From Misgurnus anguillicaudatus (Eukaryota > Chordata > Actinopteri > Cypriniformes > Cobitidae): DNA of 64,000 nucleotides. The notes beneath the pieces were generated by a model. That model ran no database searches. It was not told where the DNA came from and saw nothing but the letters and a program-made list of their open reading frames with translations. The stretch spans positions 36,428,001 to 36,492,000 of the forward strand of contig NC_073340.2 of assembly GCF_027580225.2 (NCBI RefSeq), given 5' to 3'. A program made the translations under genes and the position numbers. Of the stretch, positions 49,201-61,212 are shown piece by piece. Numbering within the stretch: position 1 is the first letter of the stretch; each line of letters begins with the position of its first letter.

Positions 49201-52200
49201 GGTCTTTTGACCCCTTAAAGTCTTTGTCTCGGTGATCTTGACTACAACACTTCATTAATCATGAGTTTTCGATCTCTGCTGTTTTTCAGTGTCTCCTTAT
49301 CTGAAGAGTTTGTCTATGGTCGGCGCTAACAAACTCCTTCACCTGCTAGAAGTTTTCTCCAACGGTTGGTTCCTGTTCTCCTCGCCGTTCAACCACCACC
49401 TGGTTTTCTTTCTGCTAGAAGTTTTTAACAACATCATCCAGTATCAGTTTGATGGTAAGCGTGTTACTGAAGCTCCACTGAATGCAGTCATGTCATCAGA
49501 TTTGTATAGATTGCTCTTTCTATCAATCAGGGAACTTTAACTTAGTCTACAGCATCATTCGAAAGCGCAGTCTCTTCCACCAGCTGGCCAACCTCTCTGC
49601 AGACATCATCTCCATCCAGAAAGCTTTGCAGAAGAGAAGCAGAAGCAACAATCATGCTGAGTCGAATAATCCCTTAAACATGACAACCAATGATGGAGCG
49701 TTTAAAACCACACCTGTACAAACAGGCACTCTCAATGCAAGCTTGAAGGCAATGCCAGGTAAACTTTATCACACAGTATTTCACAATTTGGCTTAACCAC
49801 GTCACAATGCTTTTTTAAAATTGTGCCAGATTCACAACCGTCACACATTTGACATGTTTTCAGTCATTCATTGACAGTATGATGATCAATGCAAATAAAA
49901 CTATTAAATGTATAATAATTCAATATCAATATATTTAGTTTTTTTCCAATAATGGTGATATGGTTTCTAAACACATTTTCGATATACATTACAGCGTCCC
50001 ATGTCCATTCATGTCACGTCTAAAAGTGCGTGTTAAATGCGGGTCAAGGTGCTTCTTCTGATGCCTGATCGGATTTAAGTCGTTTCTCTGTACCTTGCGT
50101 CAAATCATATCATTGTCACCATGCGATCAATAAATTTGGGTGGGATTTGGAGTGTGTATTACTCACTGATGTTCAGGTGCACCTTATTAATATTAAAGGT
50201 GACCTTTAAAGTCTTGTGTTTATTTGACAGTGAGTTTACATTTAATTTTGTATTAAGGCTAAATACTACCGAGCCCCTAAGGTGACATTGGAGTAAAAAA
50301 ATCTTAAGTTTAGTTTAATGTGCTCACGTGAAACTTTCATGTGCAGAATTTTTTTAAAAAGTTTAGTTTCACGTGAGCACGTAAAACTATTGCGTACGCA
50401 CTTAAAACTTCGGTGTGCCACCTGAAACTTTCGCTACCACATGCCCAAACGATAGTTTTGCGTGCGCATTTGAAACTTTCGCATGTGCACGTAAAAATAT
50501 CGCGTGCGTACATAAAACTATCGTGTGCATACGTCAAACTATCGTGTGCGCACGTAAAACTATCGTGTGCGCACGCGAAAGTTTTAAGTGCGTACGTGAT
50601 AATTTCACGTGCACACACGATAGTTTGACGTGCGCATGCAAAACTAAACTTAAATTTTTTCTCCATGTCACCTTAGGGGCTCCATAAAATACAAATTAAA
50701 ATGAACATCAATTTATTTATACTATTTTTTTATTATTATATTGTCTTATAGGAGGAGGCTTCATAGACTTGGCAAATTTGTTCAAAAGTTTGTAGGTACA
50801 GAAATTCATTGTGGGCATTCTTAGCAGTTTATCCCAAGACGTTTTCATCAGATTTATATCGTATCGACTAAAATTTGGAAGTATATTGGCATTAGAAATT
50901 TTGTCCATTTCGTCCAGCATTACTGAATATTCATTGGTAAGTTAATATCTGAGTTGGTTTGTTGTTGATTGCAGGCATTGATAAACTAACAGAAAAGTCA
51001 CAAGTTTCTGAGGATGGAAGTACCGTATTACTGCAGAATAGCCAATCAGAGCACAGCTTTCAAACAGGAGATCCCGTATCAACCTCATGGAGAGATGACA
51101 AGGTATAGCATTGACCCATTACCCCTAACCTTTAACCCCTGTCATCTGTTTAGCTTTATTTCTTGCAGAGAGAAATTGTTAATTTGAGGAATTATGTTTT
51201 AATAATGTGTTGATTTCTATTTTTTATTTTTTGTGAAGTCTTTAAATGGGAATTGTGATGAAAAAGACAACAGCGTGTCCTGTAGCTCAGACTGGACTCC
51301 ATCTCCAGACTGGGTCAGTCACAACACCAACAAAACGTATACATATGTACATATGACAAACTACATTTATATGATTTACAATTACGATAAATTGAACAAC
51401 TCTTTTGATGCAAAAAGCAAAAAAGTCTCTAGTCACTCTTGAATGTCCTTTCTGGATAAAGGTAAAATCTCAATATATTCAGTAAACCTCCTTTAATCAT
51501 GTAAAAACTTACATCTAACGTATGTGTGCCGTTGTTCATCCATTTCTTCTTTTGTGCCCTTAAAGGACTTTGCTAAAAAAGGGATGTGGCGTTTAATTGA
51601 TTCTGCCAACAAAGCCATATTTCTGAATGTCCGAAAGCCAGGGTTAATCAGTTTGAAACGAATGCATTTGATGAACGTATAAATACGTGCCAGGAGATAT
51701 TACGGTCAATAATATCATCTCATTTTTGATTTAGGTGCCGTTTAGCGCCTTTCTATCTGAGCTCTTTATTTGTAGTGCTGTTATGTAGTATATAATATAC
51801 TCTTATTAATGTTTTTCTTAAGAAATATTCAACCACTGCATGTCTGTGGCAATCTCATCCAGTTTGGTCAACAGTCTTGCCTGTTCTCTTTCAGGTCCTC
51901 TCCTGGAAGAGTAAACTTCCTCTTCAGACTATAATGAGACTGCTGCAGGTATTGGTGCCACAGGTGGAGAAAATCTGCATAGACAAGTGAGACATTGATA
52001 CACAAACACACACGCGTGCACCTCCTGTTAAATCTTGCTGTGTTTATGATGTGCGTTTGTTCTTTTAGGGGTTTAACCGATGAGTCTGAGATCCTGAAGT
52101 TTCTACAGCACGGGACGCTGGTGGGCTTGTTGCCGGTTCCTCATCCCATCCTCATCCGCAGGTATCAGGCCAATGAGGGCACGGCTCTGTGGTTTCGTAC

Positions 52201-53244
52201 ATACATGTGGGGCGTCATTTACTTACGGTGAGAGACACTCAATTTCTTTAAGATACTCAATGAATTCCCTCAATAGTGTATGCTAAAGGGTTTTTTATTG
52301 GTGCTTTTAAATCATGCTCACTTTATTTTAACGGAACAGATCATCACTTGTAGCAACAATTGAATAATCTTTATTATTTATAACACACAGATGTTATTCC
52401 CAGCTGATAAAAAATTTAAAATAGGAAAAAATAGGATTTGCTGTTATGCAGGATTACAGCCATTACATTTAGTGTTATAATTTCTTATATTCACATATGT
52501 GACCCTGGACCACAAAACCAGTTGTAATCCATACAGATATATTTGTAGCAATAGCCAAGCCAACAATACATTACATGGGTCAATATGATTGATTTTTCTT
52601 TTATGCCAAAAACCATTAGGATATTAAGTAAAGATCATGTTTTATGAATATATTTTGTACATTTCATATAGTAAATGTATCAAAAATGTATTTATCATTA
52701 GTATTTGTGTTGTTAAGGACTTCATTTGGACAACTTTAAACGCGATTTTCTCAATATTTGGAGTTTTCTTCCACACTCAGATTCAGATTTTTTCAAATAT
52801 TTGTATTTATTCAAATTTCAGATGATGTATAAGACTCGATTTCAAAAATGTGACCCTTACGGCTGGTTTTGTGGTTCAGGGTCATGTGTGTCTCTTCATG
52901 AGTACACTACTGGATGTATTATTATTTTTAAGCTCTGTCTACCTCTACAGGACAATAAGAAAGAGACTCAAATTAATTTGAATGCAAGCATATCACTTAT
53001 TCTTGAAATTTGTACCTGGTGTCTTGGTATAAGTAACAAACGTTTAGCTTGAACAGATGGCAGTCACATTTACTTTAAAAGATTTACAGACCTGTTTAAA
53101 GGAATTTTGCAGAAACACATCAAAGACTTTTATATTATCATAAGTAGATACATAAAAGATGCTGTTTTTTATTGTTTCAGTACCGTGGATCCTCCAGTTT
53201 GGTACGACACCGATGTCAAACTCTTTGAGATCCAGAGAGTTTAA
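43950..53244 (+). CDS. hid1: HID1, 5'-truncated tandem copy (exons 4-19 only)
   Basis: Sixteen exons match copy 1 in length and phase: 43950-44063, 44161-44267, 44429-44542, 44667-44922, 46385-46441, 46634-46774, 47043-47133, 48336-48487, 48566-48644, 49290-49454, 49531-49758, 50975-51102, 51239-51313, 51895-51986, 52069-52227, 53181-53244. All have GT/AG borders, including exon 5 (AATAG|GTCAGA), and no stop or frameshift was found. Missing are exons 1-3 (the first 129 codons, with the myristoylation start and promoter). The first internal Met is in exon 6. I count seven amino-acid differences from copy 1, three of them at the end of exon 7. Without a captured promoter it is probably a transcribed or silent pseudogene; it could also be joined to upstream exons by read-through. 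Confidence 0.88.
45049..45297. mobile_element. GTGCGTTCACACCAGAC MITE, hid1 intron 7, copy 2
   Basis: GTGCGTTCACACCAGAC at the left and GTCTGGTGTGAACGCAC at the right are perfect inverses. Inner GAAGAGGCG pairs with the GCCTCTTCC segment. The interior is shorter than the truncated relative in copy 1 at 19018. Confidence 0.75.
45402..45746. mobile_element. TTAA-flanked MITE (CTTTCGCCGCC ends), copy 2 only
   Basis: ATCTTTCGCCGCCAGCG and ATGGCGGCGAAAGAG are inverted ends. TTAA occurs immediately outside both (45398-45401 and 45747-45750). The stretch is absent from copy 1, but there it falls inside a larger deletion, so absence does not date the insertion. Confidence 0.7.
45966..45982. repeat. 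Poly-G tract (17 G)
   Basis: Uninterrupted guanines between ATAAA and TCATC in hid1 intron 7 of copy 2. The equivalent position in copy 1 lies at a deletion edge. Confidence 0.9.
46133..46228. repeat. (ATT)n microsatellite, copy 2 only
   Basis: About 96 bp of pure ATT repeats. Copy 1 at 19,636-19,670 has only a few irregular TATTATAT units at the same place, so the array expanded after the copies separated or represents a length allele. Confidence 0.9.
47162..47420. mobile_element. hAT MITE in hid1 intron 10, copy 2
   Basis: Ends TAGGGTGACCATACATGCC and CACACATGGTCACCCTA, with near-matching flanks TCATAGCT and TCGTAGCT. It is the counterpart of 20589-20858. CATCCTGGCCAGGAT pairs with ATCCTGGCCAGGATG inside. 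Confidence 0.8.
50271..50682. mobile_element. GAGCCCCTAAGG element with internal repeats (copy 2)
   Basis: Same termini and same total length (412 bp) as 24665-25076, but several internal units differ (for example GTGCGTACATAAAACTATC and GTGTGCATACGTCAAACTATC). The units have mutated without any change in copy number. Confidence 0.72.
52498..52885. mobile_element. TIR element (TGTGACCCTGGACC), hid1 intron 18, copy 2
   Basis: TGTGACCCTGGACCACAAAA at the left and TTTTGTGGTTCAGGGTCAT at the right. It is the counterpart of 26826-27213 and its ends are the better preserved pair. Confidence 0.72.
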
Positions 53245-53279
53245 AGACATGAAGACCACTCAAAACAACTCCCATTGTA

Positions 53280-53285
53280 AATAAA
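53280..53285 (+). terminator. hid1 polyadenylation signal, copy 2
   Basis: AATAAA at the same distance after the stop codon as in copy 1. Confidence 0.55.
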
Positions 53286-54602
53286 ATGAACCAACATAAA
53301 TGTAATCACAACATCAGGAAATCTTTTGTAAACCGTGCTTGTACAGCATATTATTTTTGTTTTATAATCTTTATGACTGCTGTCCTGGAATTTATTATAT
53401 ATGAAGAGTCTGTTTCCAAAACGAGATAAATGCGTTTTTTTTTCTGGTTTTTTTTTTTTTTTATTTAATATCAATCAAACTGCAGTTGCTTTGTTTTGAT
53501 TTAAACCTTCATAACAAAAAATACAGCTAAGTAGCACAATAAAAACATGATTACATAATAATAAACATGTTTTGACAAAAAAATAAAAACTGAGTTATCT
53601 TGTTTTGGAACCAAACTCTCCAAATGTAACTGCAAAAAAAAAATCATTTTTTTAATTAGTATTTTGTTCTGTTTTACAGTAAAACATCTAAACATCCTTA
53701 AAGAACCTAGAAGGTGTAAGATGATGTTTAAGAAGAAAAAGTTTTGTTTTGTTTTGTTTTATGAATTTACTGTTAAACATTTCTGTATAAATGACAGTAT
53801 TACTGTTTACAGTAACTTACTGTAGATTTAAATTTTATGTTATTTACTGCCAACAGTTTGTTTAAAGTTAAATGAACATTAAACATTAACAAGTCTTTAT
53901 ATTTACAGAATATAACTATAAAATAACAGCCACATGCAAAGCATTTTGGGAACCAAAATCTAAAGGAAAAAACTGAAAAAGGTTGATGAGGATTTCTGGT
54001 TCCCAGAATGCTTTGCATGAGGCCGTTATCCCATTGTTCCATTCTGTAAAGATTTGTTCGTGTCTATTGTCCATTCAACTCTGAACAAACTGTTGCCCAA
54101 TAATAACACATGAAGTTAAATCTACAGTAAGTTACTGACACATAGCTGCATAACTACAGCAGATTTTTATAGTGTAAGACCCTTTGTTGGAAAACAGTGT
54201 TTGCTTCATTTAAGACCAAGTAGTTTGCTAGCAAAAAAACTAAAAAATACAGATTTAGGTTTTTTGTTGAAAAATAATAAAACTTATATTCATTTAATTT
54301 AACAACATGTGATATCAGAACCCAACTTTGAGGTCTGTAGTGTGGTTTGCTTAAAAATGCATAATATCTTAATTATAAAGAACATCACAAATACAATCAT
54401 GGATAAATAATAAAACAACATTTAAAAATAAACACAAGTTTCAAGAACAAATTCTTGTATCAATATTGTTTGTTACGCTTTGAGAATAAATCAGATATGA
54501 AATGGCAGTAGGTCAGCAAACAATTGTGTTTGTCAAAGGAAACTACTGTAGATAATGTATCAGATACCGGTATGTATCAGAATCTATGTTTCGAGTTTGT
54601 GG

Positions 54603-57600
54603 TCAGGCAGATATTAGGATCTCCATCAGGACACCAACAGAGTGCATACGGTAAAACACGGTAAGCGGTTGACACAGGTTAACCAGAATAAACCAGGCTG
54701 AAAATCCGTAGAACTTCTTCCCGACTCCGTTCTCAAACTGAGGATGAGCTCCAAACGCTGAGATGACCCAGAGCTGCACAGACGGATTAAACAACACTGA
54801 TTATACTAAATCAATGTCTTTATATCCCCTGATGAATGTAGTTTCATGTTTGATGTCTCAAAGACCATATCTAATGTGTCAGGTAAATTTACAGGTATGA
54901 TGAAGAAATGCAGTAGTCTGTACTTTTACCAAAATCAGTTTATCAAATCAAAAAAGTGCAGATCTGTGGTGGTTATCCATTCATTTTTAAAACCGGTCAA
55001 AATGTCACTTGTTGAATAACATTTAAGGCAGTATTAAACTTCTTATGAAAATTATATAATGAATTTTTACTCATACTTATATTTCGTATGTCAATGTTTG
55101 GTTAACTTTTTAAAGGGGACATATCATGAAAATCAGACTTTTCATGTTTAAGTGCTAATTGAATCCGCAATGCTTTTGTTAATCTAGAAAATGTGAAAGA
55201 GATAACTTAGTTTTGGTTATCCATTCTCTGCAAGCATGTAAAAAAATAGGTCATTGAAATTTGTCTCCCCTTGTGATGTCAGAAGAGGATCTTAATAATA
55301 TCGCCCCTTAATCTGCACTATCCAACCACGACACTGACATTTAGTGCAGAGATCAACTCGTTTGCATTTTAAAAAACAACATTTTTGCCCGCACCTACAA
55401 AGTGACAATTTTAACATGTTATAATAAATTATCTTTATGATATTTTGAGCTAAAACTTCACATATGTATTCTGGGGACACCAAAGATTTATTTTACATCT
55501 TAAAAAGTCTTGTGAAATGTACCCTTTAAAGCATTTTTTATTATTTTCCCTATTTAAGTAAGTGCAAATTTCAGAATAATCATATACATAATGCTGTTTC
55601 TTTCTCATAAATCTGCAAACACAACTTGAAATAAATCGTAAATGTTTTTTGAAGAGCCGTTCGTTTCTCCATTTGTTGGGTATCATTGCTTCTGGTTTGT
55701 GCTTTTTAAATTACACTGTAAAAAAATTCCGTAGAAATTACAATGTTATTGCAGCTGGGTTGCCGGTAATTTACTGTAGATTTAAATTTATGTTATTTAC
55801 CGACAAGAGTTTGTTCAAAGTTAAATAAATTTTAAATATTTACAAGTCTTTATCTTTACAGAATAAAACTATACAATAACAGCCTCGTGCAAAGCATTCT
55901 GGGAACCAGAAATCATCATCAGCTTTTTTCTGTTTTTTGCTTCAGATTTTGTTTCCCAGAATGTTTTGCTTGATGCAGTTTTTTTAGTTTTACTCTGTAA
56001 AGACAAAGACTTGTAAATGTTTAATGTTCATTTAACTGAACAAAATGTTGCCAGTAAAAAACAAATTTAAATCTACAGTAAGTTACCGGCAACCCAGCTG
56101 CTATTTCTACAGATTTTTTTACAGTGGAATTCTTACAAAGTATGTTGTCTCCCAAAACCAAAAACGTGTGTCCTTTATTTGTCAAATCCAAAACACATGC
56201 ATGTTTCCCTCATTTTAAATAGAAAACATGAGTACTAGACTGATATTTTTTGATGTCTGTCATCAGGGGTTTAGGAAAATACAAACAGATGGTTCAATAT
56301 ATTGGTAATAAACCCTACTGAAAAAACAGCTAAAAGCTGGTGTAGAAAGCTGGTTTTTGGACAATTTTCAAGCTGGACTTAGCTGGTCTGGCTGGAAGAC
56401 CATCTGACCCACCAGCTTTGCCAGGCTGGCATATTACAAATGTCACTAAACTGCATTAATCTTTGCTTTAATGTTTTGCATTTGCATACAACTTGGTTTG
56501 AATTTTACACTTTGAGTCCAACAAATCCAACATCTTCAATTACACTTTGAAGTGATGATAACAGCATACAGAAATCTTTTAGTGCTTACCATGATGTTGG
56601 ACATGATAAGAAAGGCTGCGATCTCTTTAATAATCCTCCTGTTCCAGTAATGATGATCACGAGTCTCCTCACAGTCAGTAGTTTTGTCAGGTGTGTTGTT
56701 GCCTTCCTCAAACAGGACGTTACCTGCTGTTGTGTCCACGACTTTCTCACCATGCTCTCCTTTCTCCTTATGAACATGAATGATGACTCTCAGTATCTCA
56801 GATGTACAGTAAACACTTATGTTAAATGTTTTCAACGGTACAAAGATCTGCTACAAGATTTACAGCTCTGGAAAAAATGAAGAGACCACTTCAGTTTAAT
56901 CTTTAAGGAACATTCAGTCAATCCAGTTCAGTGTCCGCTAATTTGAGGACTGAAATAAGCACCCAAGAGCAATGTGAAAGACTACAAGCATGGGACACAT
57001 AAAATCTCTGGTTTTAAACTAATAAAAATGTTTGACATGAGTAACACTTTATGGTAAGGGTACGTGAATTACCAGAAACTTTTTCTTCATTCAACATTAT
57101 TGTGTTGTTTAAAATTGAATATGAACTTGTTTTCTTTGCAGTACTCAGGATCTGAAAATATTGCAAGTTTTGCATTATTTTGACCAGTTTGTCTAGTTTT
57201 CATTTTTGGCAAATACAGTATGGTATTTAAGAGAAATATTGTCACAGAATGCAATAAAAATGGCCGTTTTACTTAAACCTGTTGTCAGTAATTATTCAGA
57301 AAAACTGAAAATAATTGTGAAGTGGTCTCCTAAATAATTTTATCCAGACTCTTAACCAACAAACCTTATTTGTAACATTTCCTTCTCTCTGGCTTTTCTC
57401 TGTTTTCTTACAGCTGGAGTCTTTATGCAGTTGGTTGGCGTGTGATTGCAGTCTTTGGATGATAAACACATTCTGCATCGGGAGCTCCAGCAGGCTGAGA
57501 ATGGAGAACGTCATGTCCATGTTTCCCATGATGCCGTTGGGCCCCAGGGACAACCCGGCTACTACAGATAAGTACGAGAGAGAGAGCTGCCCCAATGCTG

Positions 57601-60600
57601 CACCCAACAGCAGCACCACATCTAGACTGCGAGTGGGATTTTTAACCTGTTGTGTCACATCCTCACTGCTGTGCCCGTCACCCATCTTCTGGGTTGTGTG
57701 GATTACTGTGCCCGCAAAAGTGCTCAGCACCATGACGGGAATCAAACCCAGGTGGAAACCATAAAACAGCAGGAAGGCGGTGTTACGTTGGGCCTGCTGG
57801 TCAACAAACACCTGGTACAGCACAAACACGGTGACACCCGTCAGCAGCACCAGTAAACCCAGTACAGGACCCAGCAGAACCCCACCATCATGTAATCTGT
57901 GCAGCGTGATCTTCTGGGTCTGATGTCCGCCCGTCACACGACGGCCAACGTTCTTCCACATCACGTACAGCATACAGCCAGCCATAAGACAGAACTCCAG
58001 GTTAAACGGATACAAAACTGCACAACTTTTCTGCAGCACCACACACGCACGCTGAGCACACCGGCAGAGACTGCTATTGCCCAAATCTGAAATTGTGTAT
58101 ATGAGTTAATCTTACTATGCATTGAGCCCCTAAGGTGACATTGGAGTAAAAAAATCTAAAGCTTAGTTTCATGTGCTCACACGAAACCTTCATGTGCAAG
58201 ATTTTTTTTTAAATCAGTTTCGCGTGCTAACATGAAATTATCCCGCGCGCACACAAAACGAAACTTTATTTAATTTTTGCTCCATGTCCCCTTAGGGTCT
58301 CTGTACATTACAGATTTGACATGTGAAATTAATTACATAGCCTACTATGACTTCGTAAAGCAACATTTTTAAAAGAGTAGTTTTAGAGCATTTTTCATCT
58401 TTATTAATGTTAGTTGCAACTTTGGTGTTAAAAAGATTTTTTCCAAAACATTTAAGACAGCAAATCATTTTTTACAGTATAAATGCTAAAGTTAACATAA
58501 AAAAGAATAATAAATGCTGTCAATTGTTAGTTTATGTTAGCCAATGCATTTACTAATGTTAACAATACAACTTAAAAATGTTATGCTATATCTTTAAAGG
58601 CGGATTTATAGATTTTCAAAATGCACTGTAAAAAAATTCCTTGTTGCATATAGGCCTACATTTTTAACTTCAATCAACTTGAATTTACAATTCATTTCAA
58701 CTTTCTTGACTAGTGAGGAGCCGCATTAAATGATAAAAATAAAGTTACAAAAAAAAGTTAAAAGTTGGATCAACATGAAAATTTACTTCAATTATTTACA
58801 CTTAAAAGTGTTTTCAACTTAAAATGTCACTTTAGTTTCACTTTAGATGAAAATTTTAGGGTGAAAAAATATATTACTGTAAAAAAAAGTTTCTGCAACA
58901 CGAAGTTAAAAACAACTTGGTTTTGTAAATCAAATCAGCCTCCTATTTTAAGTTTTGGCTTAAAAATGTTGACATAACTTATAAATTCAAGTTGAAATTG
59001 TTTAACTTAATTGCTTAAGTTCAAGTAACATAAAAATATGTGTTGATTTGACAAAAATGTTTTTTACAGTGTACTTTCACTTTATACAGTGTAGCTTTAT
59101 TTTTTTAATTTAAATTCCTCAGAGGAATGGTCAAGTGAAACTTTTGCGTGCTCAACTGAAACTATCATGTGAGTACGTGAAATTTTACATGCGTACGCGG
59201 TAGTTTCACGTGGGCACACATAGTTTCATGTGCGCGCACGATAGTTTCACTTGAGCAGGCGAAACCAAACTTTATTTCATTTTTGCTCCATGAAAATGTG
59301 AAAATGTCCCCCTTTTCACGTGTGCACATGATAGTTTCACGTGCACACACGATAGTTTCACGTGCAGAATTTTATTTTTACGTTTAGTGTGCGCACGTGA
59401 AACTATACTTAAAAAAAACTGAAAACGTGAGCACATGAAATTGAACTTTAAATTTTTTTTACTCCAATGTCACCTTAGGGGCTCGGTGCTACGCTGTAAC
59501 TTCACTAAATTTAAGTATTATGTAATAATGATAAGTAAATATTAAGAAATATTAAATTACAACAGAATCATATTAATTCATTGAAGTTTCCCAATTGCTG
59601 CACAACAACAATGGCCCTTATATTTGTATGAACGCTTCAGTACATTCATAAATTGCTCTGATGAAGCATGTTAAATTTGAGGACGTGAAAGGGTTAATCT
59701 ACCTGTGTTGTTGATGTCACCTAGAGGTATAATCTGGTTCCCCATCTCGATCTCCAGATGAATGGCATCCTGTGTGACCGCTCGAAACCACAGTAACACA
59801 TCTGTGCTTAAAGTCAGCATCAATCCAAACCTATATTACAATAAAAACATCATTTAAATAAAAAATAGGAATATAAATCTTTAAATTTATGCTTTTTTTC
59901 AAACAATCAAAAGCATAGAGGTTTATTTGTATGTCCAGTACCTGGTGAGCATTGTGTGTTTGTCAATACAGTCTTTAGAATGAGCCCACAGTAAATATGC
60001 CTGTAAGAAATGAGATCAGAACGCTGGTACAGTGATATGTAGTGATATGAGCAGGTCAGCTTACAAAACACACAACAAAAACAAACAGTGAACTACAAAA
60101 CAGAACCCATTACACAACAACATGTATGTGCGACGATGAGGTCACAGAGTTTAGGTTAATGTTTGTTGTACTCACCTGAATGAACAGAAATGGTGTCTCA
60201 ATGAAGGGTAATAAAAGTTTACCAATCGAGCGGCATGAGGTCATGAAAATGTTGTAACCCATCATGAAGACACACAGTAACAAACTGGTCCCCGCAAAAA
60301 ATAACAGGACCCCTGGGACACAAACACACACAAACATACTTAACTTTACATATTAAGTTAAACAATTTCAAAAGTTGTGTCAACTATTCACAGGTCAAAA
60401 CTTAAAATAGTAGGTTGAATTGACCAAGTTGTTTTAACTTTATGCTGCATTTGTTTACAGTGTGGTCAAAAATATTGGCATCATTTTGAGCAGGAAAATA
60501 AAATAAAAATGTCATTCAAAAACTTGTAAGTGAGGGATCTCGTTGTGTAAAAATGTTTTATAAGGTTTATACGTCCAAATATAAGAAATCTTACAGAGCA

Positions 60601-61212
60601 GGAAAACACATTCGATTTTGTTGACTTTGTTGACATGTTGTTTGTGAATTACCAGATTGAAGATTTCATACACAAAGAGCTATCATGAAAATCTTCCCAA
60701 TTAAATATTTCGAGACCTTTTCGTCCATGCAAACTAAAACATTTCCATGACTTGCAAAAATGTTATTAAGATAAGCGGTTATTTGGAGGTTATGATCAAC
60801 ACACGGTGATGATGGTGTAATGATGATGAAGGATATCTGTACCTGTGACTGTAGCGCCCCCTGCATGATGGTCAGTATAGGGGATGATACCCGGCAGTCT
60901 ACGAGCCCACAGCAGAAACCAAAGCATCCATATCATGCTCAGTACCATCAGTATCAACACAAACACCTCAGGCTCCAAAAAAACTTCTCCGAGCTGGAAA
61001 GCATCTCCTGTCACCAGACAGCCACCAAAGAGAACCAGAGTGAGACCCAGCAGTCCAGAGATGAGACCACGTCCACTGGGAACCAAAAGCATTGCACGCG
61101 CCAAACCATTGGGGCCATGCAAAGATGACACCGCTGGGTTCTGATCATGGTCCAGATCTGTTGTATGATCAACAGGTTTAGACGATAAATTTATCACAGA
61201 GTTTTCCACCAT
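54603..61212 (-). CDS. otop3: Otopetrin-3-like proton channel, copy 2
   Basis: Seven exons of identical length to copy 1: 60843-61212, 60176-60312, 59942-60000, 59703-59830, 57365-58086, 56590-56796, 54603-54773 (1,794 nt, 597 residues). All splice sites and the frame are intact, so this could be a functional second channel. Differences from copy 1 fall mainly in the N-terminal cytosolic segment of exon 1 (R16H, R22H, V31L, T34P, T38A, plus N58T in the first membrane segment), single changes in exons 2, 4 and 6, and four near the end of exon 5. The first ~215 codons of exon 5 and all of exon 7 are unchanged. Its own upstream region is duplicated with it, so it may keep its promoter. Confidence 0.9.
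55113..55525. mobile_element. TTAA-flanked AGGGGACATATCATG repeat, copy 2
   Basis: Counterpart of 29556-29967 with the same TTAA borders, in otop3 intron 6. Confidence 0.62.
55714..56126. mobile_element. CACTGTAAAAAA MITE, otop3 intron 6, copy 2
   Basis: CACTGTAAAAAAATTCCG and ACAGATTTTTTTACAGTG bound the fuller version of the element at 30156. It retains a segment (from about 56,008) that copy 1 lacks. Confidence 0.72.
56861..57352. mobile_element. TACAGCTCTGGAAAAA element, otop3 intron 5, copy 2
   Basis: Counterpart of 31232-31752. The right terminus is degraded (TTTTATCCAGACTCTT), while the inner GAGACCACTTCAG/GAAGTGGTCTC pairing is retained better than in copy 1. Confidence 0.6.
58124..58301. 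mobile_element. Short GAGCCCCTAAGG element, otop3 intron 4, copy 2
   Basis: Counterpart of 32543-32721, identical except for one fewer T in a homopolymer. Confidence 0.6.
58624..59071. mobile_element. CACTGTAAAAAA MITE, otop3 intron 4, copy 2
   Basis: Counterpart of 33044-33492. The only difference I could see is one fewer A in the left terminal A run. Confidence 0.7.
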
